Both the position numbers and the translations under genes were made by a program. A stretch of DNA of 64,000 bases from Pinus tabuliformis. Taxonomy: Eukaryota; Streptophyta; Pinopsida; Pinales; Pinaceae. The stretch lies in NCBI GenBank assembly GCA_031772625.1, contig CM062808.1, positions 143,260,605 to 143,324,604 on the forward strand, written 5' to 3'. Positions 1-9,978 of the stretch are shown here, one piece after another. The notes beneath the pieces were generated by a model that saw nothing but the letters and a program-made list of their open reading frames with translations, searched no databases and had not been told where the DNA came from. How positions within the stretch are numbered: the stretch's first letter is position 1; each line of letters opens with the position of its first letter.

Positions 1-98
1 AGAAGGATCGCTCTTGTTTGTCTTGCTTGTCACTAGAGAGTCTTAGGCTCCTAGGGAGGTTGATTTGTGTCCGAACTATCGACTCTTTCCGCCTGACA
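1..98 (+). repeat. 3' end of the 5' LTR of element A
   Basis: These 98 bases align without gaps to 14,381-14,478 (four mismatches). Both copies end in CTGACA. In this copy the internal primer-binding site follows three bases later; in the other copy unrelated DNA (element B) follows. The rest of the LTR is outside the window. Confidence 0.92.
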
Positions 99-101
99 AA
101 A

Positions 102-119
102 TGGCGACTCCACTAGGGA
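102..119 (+). other. Primer-binding site of element A, probably tRNA-Arg
   Basis: The site starts with TGG three bases after the LTR end and continues GACTCC in an 18-base block. Compared from memory, it fits the complement of a plant tRNA-Arg 3' end with one mismatch. Ogre-type elements are known to use tRNA-Arg. The tRNA identity is recall and was not searched. Confidence 0.65.
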
Positions 120-2097
120 ATCCATTGATGAGAAAGTTTTTTCCTTTGTATGCAACTTTGATCCGAGAAAAGTCATTTATTTTCTGGTTTTTGGCTCTGT
201 GACTTTGTATTTGGGTGGGTTAGCTTAGGGTTAGATTGAATTTAGTTTTTCTTGGCTTTTTCAGTAGTACGCACCCTCTGAGTATTGCACAGTGCGTACT
301 TGTATGCACTGTTTCTGTGTGAACAGAGCAGGCCCGCACCTGGCTTAACAGGTTGCCTGCGTACCCTGCTAGAAATTAAGAAATTTCCATTTTTTGCATT
401 TTTCCTCTTAGATTTTGCTTTTTCTTAGATTTTACTGCCCAGATCCATTAGTCTCTTGTCAAAGATCTTCACCTGAACTTGTTTCGATAGCATTGAGTGT
501 TTTAGTGGATTTCATAGAAGTTTAAGCCCTAGGGTTTGATTTTTGAGTGGGTCCTGTAGTGACTTTGGTGGTAGAAGTTGTCAAGCCTTAGATCTCTCTG
601 GTTTTGCCAACCTTCTTAGAAGTCGGACCTGTCATAAAGTCTACCTGTGAGAGCAACTTACCTTTGAGTGGTCTCTTTGGCAAATTTCGAAGTGCTTATT
701 GATTGAGTTTTGAATTCCATTTTACAAAAAGAACAAAAAGATTTGAGTTTTGTTTTGACTGGTCTTTTGATTCTGCATTAGCTGGTCCTTGACTTGATTG
801 TGGTCAAGTAAAACAACCTAGAATCATCCTTGTAGGCTTTTGCCTCGTTAGGTTTGCTTTAGAGTAAATTTCCTTTTGATTTACTTACCAGACAATGTTT
901 CATAGATTTTATAGATTTTGAGATTGATTTTCGTTAGAATAGATTTATATGCTTTATTAAATTAAAAAACATCTCCTTTGAAAAGTTTTGTTTCAAGTAG
1001 TTTTTGGAGTATTTTGAAAGAAAAAGGATTTTTCGTGCACGTAATGAGTGGTCATGATTGTATGCTTTGAAAGATAAAGAGAATTGTTTCTTTGATTGTC
1101 TTTACTAAGAAAGTTGTTTTCTATAAAATTTGCATCTTCCAACTCTCTTAGTTAGGAGTTTCATCGAAAGAGAAAAATAGTGTAAATCATCCTAAGTGCA
1201 TCTTTGTAGTGGTTGAGTCGAGTCTACACACCATTGGTTTCATTTCCGCTACCTTTTGTCTTAAGGAAACCATAAAATTAACGCTTAAAGTAAAATCAAC
1301 GTAGTAACTTTTATTTACTAGGGCTCTGAAACACCAATTTAGATCAGGCTAGTGTCTTGGAGTAGGAGAGTAATTAACTCTCCAAGACAACAAAACCAAA
1401 CAAGTAGCTTATCTTGTGATAGAATAAATCCAATTTTCTCATTTGTACTCTGGGAAAGCTCCTCTTAAAGGAGAAGCACGAGCTCGTGTCCGAACCAGTG
1501 AGGGGATCAATCCTCCCTCGTTGGGAACGACGCCAGACACACACGTATTACAAACGGTAAACCTCGGATTAACCATTGTCGAGGAGCCAGGGGTCACTTG
1601 TCGGTAAACCTTGGATTATTGTCAAGGAACCGGCAAGGGGATTGAGCTTGATACTCTGCCCTTGCGTGCTGTTGGAGTGTAGACTGTTTCCCCAGGTGCA
1701 TTTGTTGCGGTTGGTAACCTTAGTGACCATTATCTTTAGGATTCTACCGAGGTGACGGTGGAGGGAAGATCCCACTGTACCTGGAGCAGACGTTGGCTAG
1801 ACTCACTTGGATTTTTCGGGGGGTTCACTTCACTCGAGACGGTTAAAGTGGAGGAACTTGTGCCGGTCTATTCATTAAGCAGGTTGCCGGGGTAACTGTT
1901 CCACCCGCCACTTCTGTACTGAATCCGGCGATGTTGGGTTTCATCTCCAACTAGCGTTTTCGGTCTGGAAGGCTACTGTTTGTGCTTGGTTTGATGCCCT
2001 AGATTCTTTAGGCATGTGATTCAAATTTGTTTGGTTCTTTAGAGACTTTAGGAGGTTTGATTTGAGATTTTACTTTGTTTTCGTGTGTAGTAGTTAA
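120..2097 (+). other. Untranslated leader of element A
   Basis: This is nearly 2 kb between the primer site and the first gag-frame codons. I see no convincing gene in it; the short minus-strand frame near 1,569-1,775 has no recognisable features. Near 1,553-1,640 a sequence of about 38 bases occurs twice (GGTAAACC...GGATTA...AAGG/GAGG), imperfectly. Long leaders, sometimes with an extra ORF or intron, are known in Ogre-like elements, but I see no intact extra ORF here. Confidence 0.6.
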
Positions 2098-2109
2098 AAG
2101 TTTTTAGCT

Positions 2110-2229
2110 GTGGCGGAATTACCGAGACAGTCTCGTAGATTTCGGGGCCAGTCTCCTGAAGTTGTTTCTGTGGCCGAATTGTTGAGGAGATCCCATAGAC
2201 TTCGGGGAGAACCTCCTCGAGACGACCCC
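2110..2229 (+). repeat. Two tandem 60-base units coding for an arginine-rich gag N-terminal segment
   Basis: Units 2,110-2,169 and 2,170-2,229 both begin GTGGC(G/C)GAATT and read in the gag frame as VAEL...R followed by a RRFRG-like or HRLRG-like stretch. The frame is open from 2,098 to a TAA at 2,239-2,241, directly before the main gag frame. It may therefore once have been the real gag N-terminus. There is no ATG in this segment. Confidence 0.6.
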
Positions 2230-2244
2230 AGTAATCTATAAGGT

Positions 2245-5200
2245 TTGAAGGTCCTTGTAACTCCTCCTAGTGGCAGTAGAGTAGGTTCACCTGAAGAAGG
2301 AGAGTCTTCGTTGGTAGTCCATCCAGATTACCAAGGTTTAGAGACAGGTTACAATCCTGAAGCTGTTGCAGTTTCTGAGCTTACTGGTAGTTTTTCATCT
2401 ACTAGTGATATAGGCGAAGAACCTGAAATATCTGAGCCTGTTACTCCAACTTCTAGTGTTCCTGATTCACCTAGGATTGAAAGAGTCATAACCGAGAATC
2501 TTCCTTCTGGTTTGATAGCTATTGAAGAACTTACTCAAGAAGAAGAAGTAGGCCCTGTTCTTGAAGATCAACCTACTCTTGACTTAAGAGAGCATGAATC
2601 TATCTTTTACAGTCCACCTAGGAGTACTACTTGGTATCTTTCGTTAACTAATTATCTTGACAACTCAGGGATAAGTTTTTCTCCACCTCGTACTCCTTAT
2701 CCACCCACAGGTATTTATACTCCTGTAAATATGTCTAGTTCGTCGTCCGTGTCTACTCCATCTCCTGAAACTTTCTTGTATGGTGGTCCTTCTGTTGCTA
2801 CTAGGTATCAATCACTTTATGGTACTTTTGCGGGAGCATCTCCTCAACCCATTGGAAATGGGTTATTCGCTGGAAACAATGGTAATATACCATTGGGTGT
2901 AGGAGACATTTACATGATGTCAGGTTCAGTTCCCATTTCCCAACCTCAAGGTGGCCAATTACCGCCTGGGGGGCAACCTCAAGGTACACAAATTGTGATT
3001 GGGGGGCAACCTCAAGGTCAGTATTTACCTATGGTGCAATACATGCCTCAGGGTCAACCCCAGCCTCAATATGTACCCCAGGGTCAACCTCAGTATCAAT
3101 ATTTACCTCAAGGGTATCAACCCCAAGGGTATCAACCTCAAGGGTATCAACCTCAAGGTCAAGGTCAACCCCAGTATCCGTATTTACCCCAAGGTTATCA
3201 ACCTCAAGGTCAATACTTGGGTCAAGGTTATCAACCGCCTCAAGGTCAGTCATATGTTCAAGGTATGGGAACTGCACCTTTCAATTATCAATCCTATCCT
3301 CAATCTGGTTATGGATCTCAGTATCCTCAACCTGTTATGGGTCAATACCCCGGAATGATAGTGTGGGATCCTTCACAAGGTCAACAGGTGTTGCAACCAA
3401 GTATACAGTCGTTACCTCAAACTGGACAACCCGTAGTTTCTGGTCCACCCCAGCAATCGCAACCTGTCCAGTCAAATGTTCAAACTTCTGTAACTTCGGT
3501 AGTTACTCAGCCGTCAATCGCACCTAGTACTCCATCTCAAACAGCTGCTGCAACTACCGCAACATCTACCACACTTACTTCTGGAGTATCGACAGCTCCG
3601 GTTTCTACTGTCTCTGCAACCACCCCTCAGACATCTGTACCGTTGTCTGGATCCACGATTCAAACCACGGTCCAGATGCCTGTAGGGCAACCTGGTTTAA
3701 GTACTGTTGTAACAAGTCAACCACAATATACTTATCAACAGCACCAGGGACAGTACCAATACGGGCCTGCTGTCCAACAACCGGTTTACCAGTATCAACC
3801 GTATCCTGGGTATACTTATCAACAACCTCAGCAACCCCAGTACGGTCTGGTTAATCCTGGTTTTCCAGGAGGATATAATATCCCGAATGCGATTCCTATT
3901 CCAAGTTATCCTGGATATCCTCCTCCTGGGGCTGGTCTTGTGACCCAGAGTTTTAGAGATCCTAACCGGCAATTGCCATTTATTGCAACTTTGGATTTAC
4001 CTGACTTGACGTGCCTAACGAACGATCCAATAAATTATCTTTCTTTCTGGCCGCCAATGCCAAATAAGTTTCCCAGCGATATACCCAAGTTCGAAGGTAA
4101 GTCTGGAGAGGATCCATCAAATCACGTGATGACTTACCACCTCTGGTGTGCTTCAAATTCTATCTCGGATGATTCGATCCGCTTACGTCTTTTCCAGCGT
4201 ACGCTCATTGGTCTCGCGGCCAAGTGGTACATCGAGTTACCACGGGCCTCTTTTTACAATTTCAGCCAGTTAGCTACCTCGTTCTTAGCTCACTTTCAGT
4301 TGCCAGTCAGATACGATAACGACACGGAGTTATTAACTTCGCTGAAACAATCGACGTCCACGTATATTTCTGATCATATCCATGAATGGAGACGTCGAAG
4401 ACGTTTAGTGAAAGTTTTTATCTCAGACCAAATCTTAGCTGAATGGTCTGTCAAATCATTATTACCGAAGATTACTGAAGATGTAGCTAAGGCCGGAGTA
4501 GTTACTGAGGAGCAAGTCATTGCTCAAGCCCAGTATCTTGACTTAGTTTATACTCAGTCGGGTACGTTACATGAGAAGATTCCAGATCTTCCAAAATCAA
4601 ATCAAATCGCTGCTGCTCCTTCGGGATCTCATGCTGATGATGGTATGATTGGTACGGTGAACACAAAGAGCAAGAAGAAGTCTTCCAAGAATTCTACTAC
4701 TCCTATAATCACCTTGCCTGATTCCCCGACAGGAGAGTCTTCTCCTGAACTTTCCGCCGATATTCATGTTGTGGAGTCATCTACGGCCAAATCAAAAAAC
4801 GGTGGAAAGAAGAAAGGAAAGAAGAAGGCTAAAGCTGACAAGGCTCCGAAGGAGAAAACAGAAAAGTCGGAAACCAATGACGAAAAGCGCAAACCTCGAT
4901 ATCCTTGTCTTATTTGTGAAGAAGATCATTTTACAAGAGATTGCCCGCATCGGGCCGAGGTTGCGAAAATAGTCAAAGGTTCTTCCACTCTTGCTGTGTT
5001 GAAAGATCCTTTTCCAAAGCAGGAGAGTAAGATGATAGGTTCTTCCTCGACTGCCAGTGAAGAACCCATTTTGATGATGTCTCATGTGAGGATTGCGACT
5101 CAGTCGCAATATTATGGTAGTAAGAATCCTGTTGATGGTAAAGAAGTAGAATCTTCTCATTCTAATCCATCAACCTCAGCTCCTGGTTCAGATCCACTAC

Positions 5201-5379
5201 AGATCGAAAAACCTAACTCGGACTTAGTGATTAAACCGCCCGCCAAGGGTGTACTTCGGAGGTCTGCTTTCAATCCACATGCGAGAGCAGCCCAGAATTA
5301 CAACATTGTTGAGGACTTAGCTGTTTCACCCTCAGCAATGTCGGCTTTAGAAGTGCTGCAATCATGCCCAGCACAATGA
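2245..5379 (+). CDS. gag: Gag polyprotein of element A
   Basis: The structural protein would form the cytoplasmic particle and package element RNA. The frame runs about 1,044 codons with no ATG until 2,731 (codon 163), so 2,731 is the first ordinary start; a non-ATG or spliced start upstream is possible. Residues about 230-570 are a Gln/Pro/Tyr/Gly-rich low-complexity region. The Gag core follows (about 600-780, with FEGKSGEDP and AAKWY motifs typical of plant Gypsy gag). A lysine-rich segment (about 800-880) and a zinc knuckle at residue 888 on (CLICEEDHFTRDC) come next. That knuckle has three rather than four residues between the second Cys and His. The frame ends in TGA at 5,377 and pol continues in the same frame ten bases later. 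This stop is either a lesion (CGA to TGA would fit) or a read-through point. Confidence 0.85.
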   Translation: MKVLVTPPSGSRVGSPEEGESSLVVHPDYQGLETGYNPEAVAVSELTGSFSSTSDIGEEPEISEPVTPTSSVPDSPRIERVITENLPSGLIAIEELTQEEEVGPVLEDQPTLDLREHESIFYSPPRSTTWYLSLTNYLDNSGISFSPPRTPYPPTGIYTPVNMSSSSSVSTPSPETFLYGGPSVATRYQSLYGTFAGASPQPIGNGLFAGNNGNIPLGVGDIYMMSGSVPISQPQGGQLPPGGQPQGTQIVIGGQPQGQYLPMVQYMPQGQPQPQYVPQGQPQYQYLPQGYQPQGYQPQGYQPQGQGQPQYPYLPQGYQPQGQYLGQGYQPPQGQSYVQGMGTAPFNYQSYPQSGYGSQYPQPVMGQYPGMIVWDPSQGQQVLQPSIQSLPQTGQPVVSGPPQQSQPVQSNVQTSVTSVVTQPSIAPSTPSQTAAATTATSTTLTSGVSTAPVSTVSATTPQTSVPLSGSTIQTTVQMPVGQPGLSTVVTSQPQYTYQQHQGQYQYGPAVQQPVYQYQPYPGYTYQQPQQPQYGLVNPGFPGGYNIPNAIPIPSYPGYPPPGAGLVTQSFRDPNRQLPFIATLDLPDLTCLTNDPINYLSFWPPMPNKFPSDIPKFEGKSGEDPSNHVMTYHLWCASNSISDDSIRLRLFQRTLIGLAAKWYIELPRASFYNFSQLATSFLAHFQLPVRYDNDTELLTSLKQSTSTYISDHIHEWRRRRRLVKVFISDQILAEWSVKSLLPKITEDVAKAGVVTEEQVIAQAQYLDLVYTQSGTLHEKIPDLPKSNQIAAAPSGSHADDGMIGTVNTKSKKKSSKNSTTPIITLPDSPTGESSPELSADIHVVESSTAKSKNGGKKKGKKKAKADKAPKEKTEKSETNDEKRKPRYPCLICEEDHFTRDCPHRAEVAKIVKGSSTLAVLKDPFPKQESKMIGSSSTASEEPILMMSHVRIATQSQYYGSKNPVDGKEVESSHSNPSTSAPGSDPLQIEKPNSDLVIKPPAKGVLRRSAFNPHARAAQNYNIVEDLAVSPSAMSALEVLQSCPAQ
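3037..3245 (+). repeat. Short tandem repeats coding QPQG(Y)-type peptides
   Basis: The sequence repeats variants of a 15-base unit (CAACC(T/C)CAAGGGTAT), most regular at 3,118-3,160, giving YQPQG repeats inside the gag low-complexity region. Sequence drift between units suggests slippage growth within the element. Confidence 0.8.
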
Positions 5380-5388
5380 AAATTACTT

Positions 5389-6717
5389 TTGTCGGCTATA
5401 GGAGCTGTTGATATTCAGGACCCGAACCTGATAATCTTCGATCTAGAAAATAGTACACCGCGTCTCCCTCATCAGATGGCTTTCCAGATTCCAGTGATAG
5501 TCAAAAACAGGCCTATTCATCGGACTGTGATTGATGAAGGAGCTTCTACGTGTATTATGTCAATTCAGTGTTGGAGATCGCTTGGTTCTCCGTCACTGAA
5601 CCAATCCCTGACCATCCTTAAGGCCTTTGATGGCCGTGGGTTCCGTCCGTTTGGTATTCTACAGGAATTGCCTATAGGGGTAGAAGGTAAAACCGTTAGT
5701 CTGGATGTGGAGGTGGTTGATGCCCCTTTAGACTACAACCTTCTTTTGGGTCGAAGTTGGTCATATGCTATGACAGCGGTCGTGTCATCGGTCTTCAGAG
5801 TAATCAAGTTTCCACATAACGGCAAGATCGTGAGAATTGATCAGCTGACATACTTTTCATCCGACCCAGCCTCTTCAGAGAGTATCCAGCATGTCGGTAA
5901 AACAAAAATCCCTTATAGGGACATTGGCGTAGGTTTAGTTAAAGATTCTGGTTTACTGGGAACTTTTCCTTTTCCTTCAATCAATGCAGACCCTTCGTTT
6001 GCATCAATTCATATGATTACATCAGACACCATTATTTACGACGATCCTTGGATTGTCCCATCTGAATCTGAGATAGACTCATTCGGTGATGCTATGCCTT
6101 TGAGTCCATATGAGATTTCTTATGAAGTCGTCGTGCCTTTTACCGACTCACTTTCAACCCAAATCGACCAAATGAATGTGGTCAGTGAGGAATCACTTTT
6201 CACACCAACCTCGGAACGGATAGCATTTCCCGAACTCGTGTCATCTGACGAGAAACTTCACGAAATCCTAAGTGTAGATGATCTACCATGGGAAGATCTT
6301 CATCATAGATCTTCGTTTTTACCTGAGGGCGATATCTTTGAAAATGATTTTTCATTAATCTTCACCGCTGAATATGTCAGAGAAGCTCAAAATCCAACGA
6401 AACATCCTGATTCAGAGTTGAATCTAGGGAATATTTCTCGTACTATTCCCATTGACATTTCAGGGAAGCTCGGAATTGTTGAGAACATTCATATAGGTAA
6501 CTCATGTACAGATGAGGAAATTCAAAGTTACAAGGCCCTATTCCAAGAATTCCGCGACGTGTTTGCCTGGTCCTACGAGGAAATGCCAAGAATCGATCCC
6601 GCTATTGTTGTCATGAAATCAAGACCTACCCGGATGCTAAACCCGTCCGGCAACGGTTGCGTCAGATTCACCCTCGAAAAGCAGCTGCCATTAAAGCAGA
6701 AGTCGAAAAGCTGTTGA
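5389..6717 (+). pseudogene. pol: Aspartic protease and start of reverse transcriptase of element A
   Basis: This segment is in the same frame as gag, past the TGA at 5,377. The protease active-site region at about 5,526-5,560 reads VIDEGASTCIMS. Glu stands where Ser or Thr is usual after the catalytic Asp; from memory, Ogre-like proteases show the same form. A second protease block reads YNLLLGRSW (about 5,735). An acidic linker of about 250 residues leads to the RT entry region (VFAWSYEEMPRIDP, near 6,560). Near 6,608-6,614 one base appears missing: the conserved RT entry motif continues in the +1 frame while this frame runs into a stop at 6,717. The pol protein is therefore broken here. Confidence 0.82.
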
Positions 6718-7442
6718 AAGCAGGTTTCATTTATCCAATCCCGTTAACGGATTGGGTATCGAATATTGTTCCGGTTAACAAGAAACAAGGAACAATAAGA
6801 ATCTGTATCGACTATAGGGATATCAATCGAGCTTGTCCAAAAGACAACTATCCTACACCCTATATCGATCAAATAATTGATGATTGTGCCGAAAGTGAAA
6901 TGTTTTCCTTTATGGATGGTTTTTCGGGCTATAATCAAATCAATATTCTACCTGCCGATCAACCAAAAACGGCATTCATTTGTCCATGGAGGACATTTGC
7001 TTATTGCAAATTACCTTTTGGGCTTAAGAATGCCGGCGCCACTTTTCAACGGGTGATGTCTTATGCATTTCATGACATCAAACACATTGTGCAACCGTAC
7101 CTTGATGACTTGCCTGCTCATTCTTTACATCGAGCTGATCACCTTGTCCACTTACGAGCAATATTTATGAGGTGTAGGCATTATCGTATTCAGTTGAATC
7201 CACACAAGTGTGTTTTTTGTATAGAGGCGGGTCGATTGCTGGGATTTGTTGTTTCAAAAGCCGGCATTTGCGTTGATCCCTCGAAGGTCGAAGCTATCAT
7301 CAAATTGCCTCCTCCTTCGAGTTTGCGCCAACTCCAAAGTTTGCAAGGGAAAGCAAACTTTTTACGCCGATTCATTCCAAACTACGCCGAGGTCACTAAG
7401 GGTTTTACACGGTTGTTAAAAAAAAATGCTCAATTCTTTTAG
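6657..7442 (+). pseudogene. pol: Reverse transcriptase domain of element A
   Basis: The RT copies element RNA into DNA. Recognisable in order are VNKKQGTIRICIDYRDIN, FSFMDGFSGYNQI, TAFICPWRTFAYCKLPFGL, the catalytic YLDD at 7,098-7,109, and GFVVSKAGICVDP. The catalytic aspartates are present. The domain is cut off from the protease frame by the upstream one-base loss near 6,610. It ends at TAG (7,440-7,442), where the family has Trp in a conserved F-x-W-D sequence, so this is a Trp-to-stop change. Confidence 0.88.
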
Positions 7443-8243
7443 GACAAGATTGCCCAACAATCTTTTGATGCACTTAAGCACGCGTTGACCCATGCACCGT
7501 TGCTGCATCCTCCCAACTACAACCAAGACTACTTCTTATACCTCGCGGCTTCGCATTCCACTATTGGAATGGTGTTAGTCCAAGAAGATGAATTCGGAAC
7601 GGAACATGTAATATATTATCTTAGTAGGACATTAAACCCCACTGAGCTAAAATATTCACATGTGGAGAAATTGGCCCTGGCAGCTGTTCAAGCTGTCCAA
7701 CGTTTTCGTCACTACATTCTTCTCCGTAAAACTATAGTTATTTCGGATTGCAACCCTATGATTTATATTTTGACTAAACAACTGCTAGGGGGCAAGTACT
7801 CTAAATGGATCGTTATCCTGCAAGAGTTCAATTTGGAGTTTGAAAAGTCCAAGTCTAAGAAATCCTTAGTTTTTGCGGAATTGATGTGTGATTTCCCGCA
7901 TGCTGACACGGAAACTCTGGCAGAGGAGTCCATCGCGGATGAATCTTTGTTCCTTATCAATACTTTAGATCCGTGGTATGGGGATATAATCATCTATCTC
8001 CAAACCCAAACCTTTCGGCCTGAAGCTTCAAAGTCAGAGCGTCGAAAAATTCGATTCCAGTCCCAGCAATACAAAATTATTGGAGATACACTTTATCGCC
8101 GGGGGCCAGACTTGGTTTTTCGACGTTGTTTAACTCACGAAGAGGCTGAGAGAGTTTTGAATGATTGTCACTCTGGAGCGTGTGGCGGTCATATGTCTGG
8201 GTATGCCACATCTCAGAAGGTGTTGCGTGCTGGCTATTTCTAG
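7443..8243 (+). pseudogene. pol: Retrotransposon RNase H and integrase zinc-finger start of element A
   Basis: This is the same frame as the RT, beyond the TAG at 7,440. Motifs include LYLAASHSTIGMVL, SRTLNPTELKYSHVEKLALA and VISDCNPMIY, typical of Gypsy RNase H. The usual first Asp region is weak (S in its place), as often happens in Tat elements that own a second RNase H. After about 8,000 the frame enters the integrase zinc-finger region (HSGACGGH, GYF) and stops at TAG 8,241-8,243, where the family has Trp (YFWP). Confidence 0.82.
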
Positions 8244-9218
8244 CCGTCCATGTTTAAAGAATGCATCATTGCGGTCCGAAAATGCCACAACTGTCAAGTG
8301 TTTGATCGCAAGATGCGCGCACCACCTGCTCCTCTCCACCCTATAATTTCCATTGGTCCTTTCGCCAAATGGGGTGTCGATTTTATAACTTGTAACCCTC
8401 ACTCGGCCGGGGGGCATGCGTATATCATCCTCGCGGTTGATTATTTTACTAAATGGGCCGAGGCGATGCCTACATTCGATGCAAGCGGCAAAACAGCTGC
8501 AGTTTTCGTATTCAATCACATTATAACTAGGTTCGGTGTCCCGCAAGAAATTATCACAGACCATGGGAGCCATTTTCGAAACATCATGATGACTGAGCTT
8601 ACAAGCCAGCTTGGTTTGCGCCACGATAGCTCTACTCCTTATTATCCACAAGCCAACGGTTTGGTTGAGTCTATCAACAAAGTTCTCGTTATCATGATCC
8701 GACGAATCATTGGCATTCATCGGTCGAATTGGCACAACATGTTATTTTCAGCGCTATGGGCATATCGAACTTCAGTGAAAACATCAACAGGGTTCACTCC
8801 TTTCCAGCTAGTTTATGGCTTGGAAGCCGTGTTACCCATTGAATGCGAAATCCCATCACTTCAAATGGTTGTCGAATTACTTCCAGCTACTTCCGAAGAG
8901 GAGAAACGTTTATTATACTTAGCTCAATTAGATGAGACTCGACGTAACGCTGCATTGGCAATCGAGACTCACGCGAAGCGAATGAAAGCTCAGAATGATA
9001 GAAATGTGACCCCTCGAAGTTTTTCGGAAGGAGACCTAGTGCTATTATATGATCAAGCTAACGATAAGCTAGGTGCTGGAAAATTTGTTCCTATGTGGCA
9101 TGGACCCTACATTGTAAAGCGAAAGTTAGCAAAAGGGGCCTATGAGCTAGTAGATTTTGATGGGGACTCTTTGGGTAAACCCAGAAATGGACTTTACCTA
9201 AAGAGGTATTATGCTTAA
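8244..9218 (+). pseudogene. pol: Integrase of element A
   Basis: The integrase would insert the cDNA. The end of the zinc finger (CHNC) opens the segment. The catalytic triad is intact: Asp at 8,379 (GVDFIT), Asp at 8,559 (ITDHGSHF) and Glu at 8,667 (GLVESIN), with 35 residues between the last two (DD35E). A C-terminal GPYIVK...GAYELVD block, as in the plant Gypsy GPY/F module, ends near 9,200. I see no chromodomain. Only the upstream TAG separates it from RNase H. Confidence 0.88.
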
Positions 9219-9360
9219 ATGGTGGGTATGGAGAATTTCAGTTAGGTTAGGTTTTCTTTCTAGCTAGTATGTTTGTTAGTTTAGATGGTGTGCTTAGCTT
9301 AGATAGTGTGTTTTTGTCGTTATTCTGGCTTATCTTGGTTTTACTCTTGATATTGCAGAT

Positions 9361-9774
9361 GTCGACGTCTCTCCAAACGTACATTGGATTTGCTGATGGT
9401 GCTTGTCGTAGTACACGGAATATCTCTTCCGCAGCTTGGGTTATCTATTCGCCCTCTGACGAGTTAGTTTCTATGCATGGGGTGAGCCTCGGTCAAACAA
9501 CGAACAACATTGCAGAATACAGTGCAGTGGTTGAATTATTGTCTAAATCTATTTCATTCGGAATTCGACGTTTGATAGTGAGGTTAGATTCTGAACTCGT
9601 TGTATTACAGCTTAATAGAGTATATGCCATTAGAAATCCTGTGTTATTAAGGTTGTTTTTGAGAGTGCGTCTCTTGGAACATGAATTTGATTACATTGAA
9701 TATCATCATTTCCAAGGTCTTTAAATACATTAGCAGATGCAATTGCTTCTCGAATGTTGGACAGACATTTGTGA
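9361..9774 (+). pseudogene. Second (archaeal-type) RNase H downstream of integrase, element A
   Basis: From the ATG at 9,361 the protein reads IGFADGACRS, NNIAEYSAVVELL and VRLDSELVVLQL. These match the first Asp, the Glu and the second Asp of the RNase H fold of the extra aRH domain known in Tat elements. The open frame stops at 9,724, but the expected last motif (TLADAIAS) continues in another frame to a TGA at 9,772. A one-base shift near 9,715 has therefore broken it. TTGCAG directly before the ATG could be a splice acceptor. The place after integrase differs from element B, where this domain precedes RT. Confidence 0.75.
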
Positions 9775-9978
9775 TAATCATGCAAGTAAATTTAAAAACA
9801 TTTCATCACATATGTTAAACAAGATAAGCCGGTAATAATGATATATATATATAGATAGGAGTGTGTCAAAAAAATATACATCGTCTTCGATCATAGGTTG
9901 AAAAACACCTTATGATCGGCAAAATGATAAGTACAAAAAACCAAAAATGACATATGTGTCTACAAAGTGACTAGCCAA
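9775..9978. other. Spacer between second RNase H and antisense gene
   Basis: About 200 bases with a short AT run at 9,840-9,855 and no gene. It separates two convergent coding units. Confidence 0.5.

Noticed and set aside
1569-1775. Minus-strand frame in the element A leader as an extra ORF
   Set aside because: It is short, without conserved features, and lies across an imperfect repeat.
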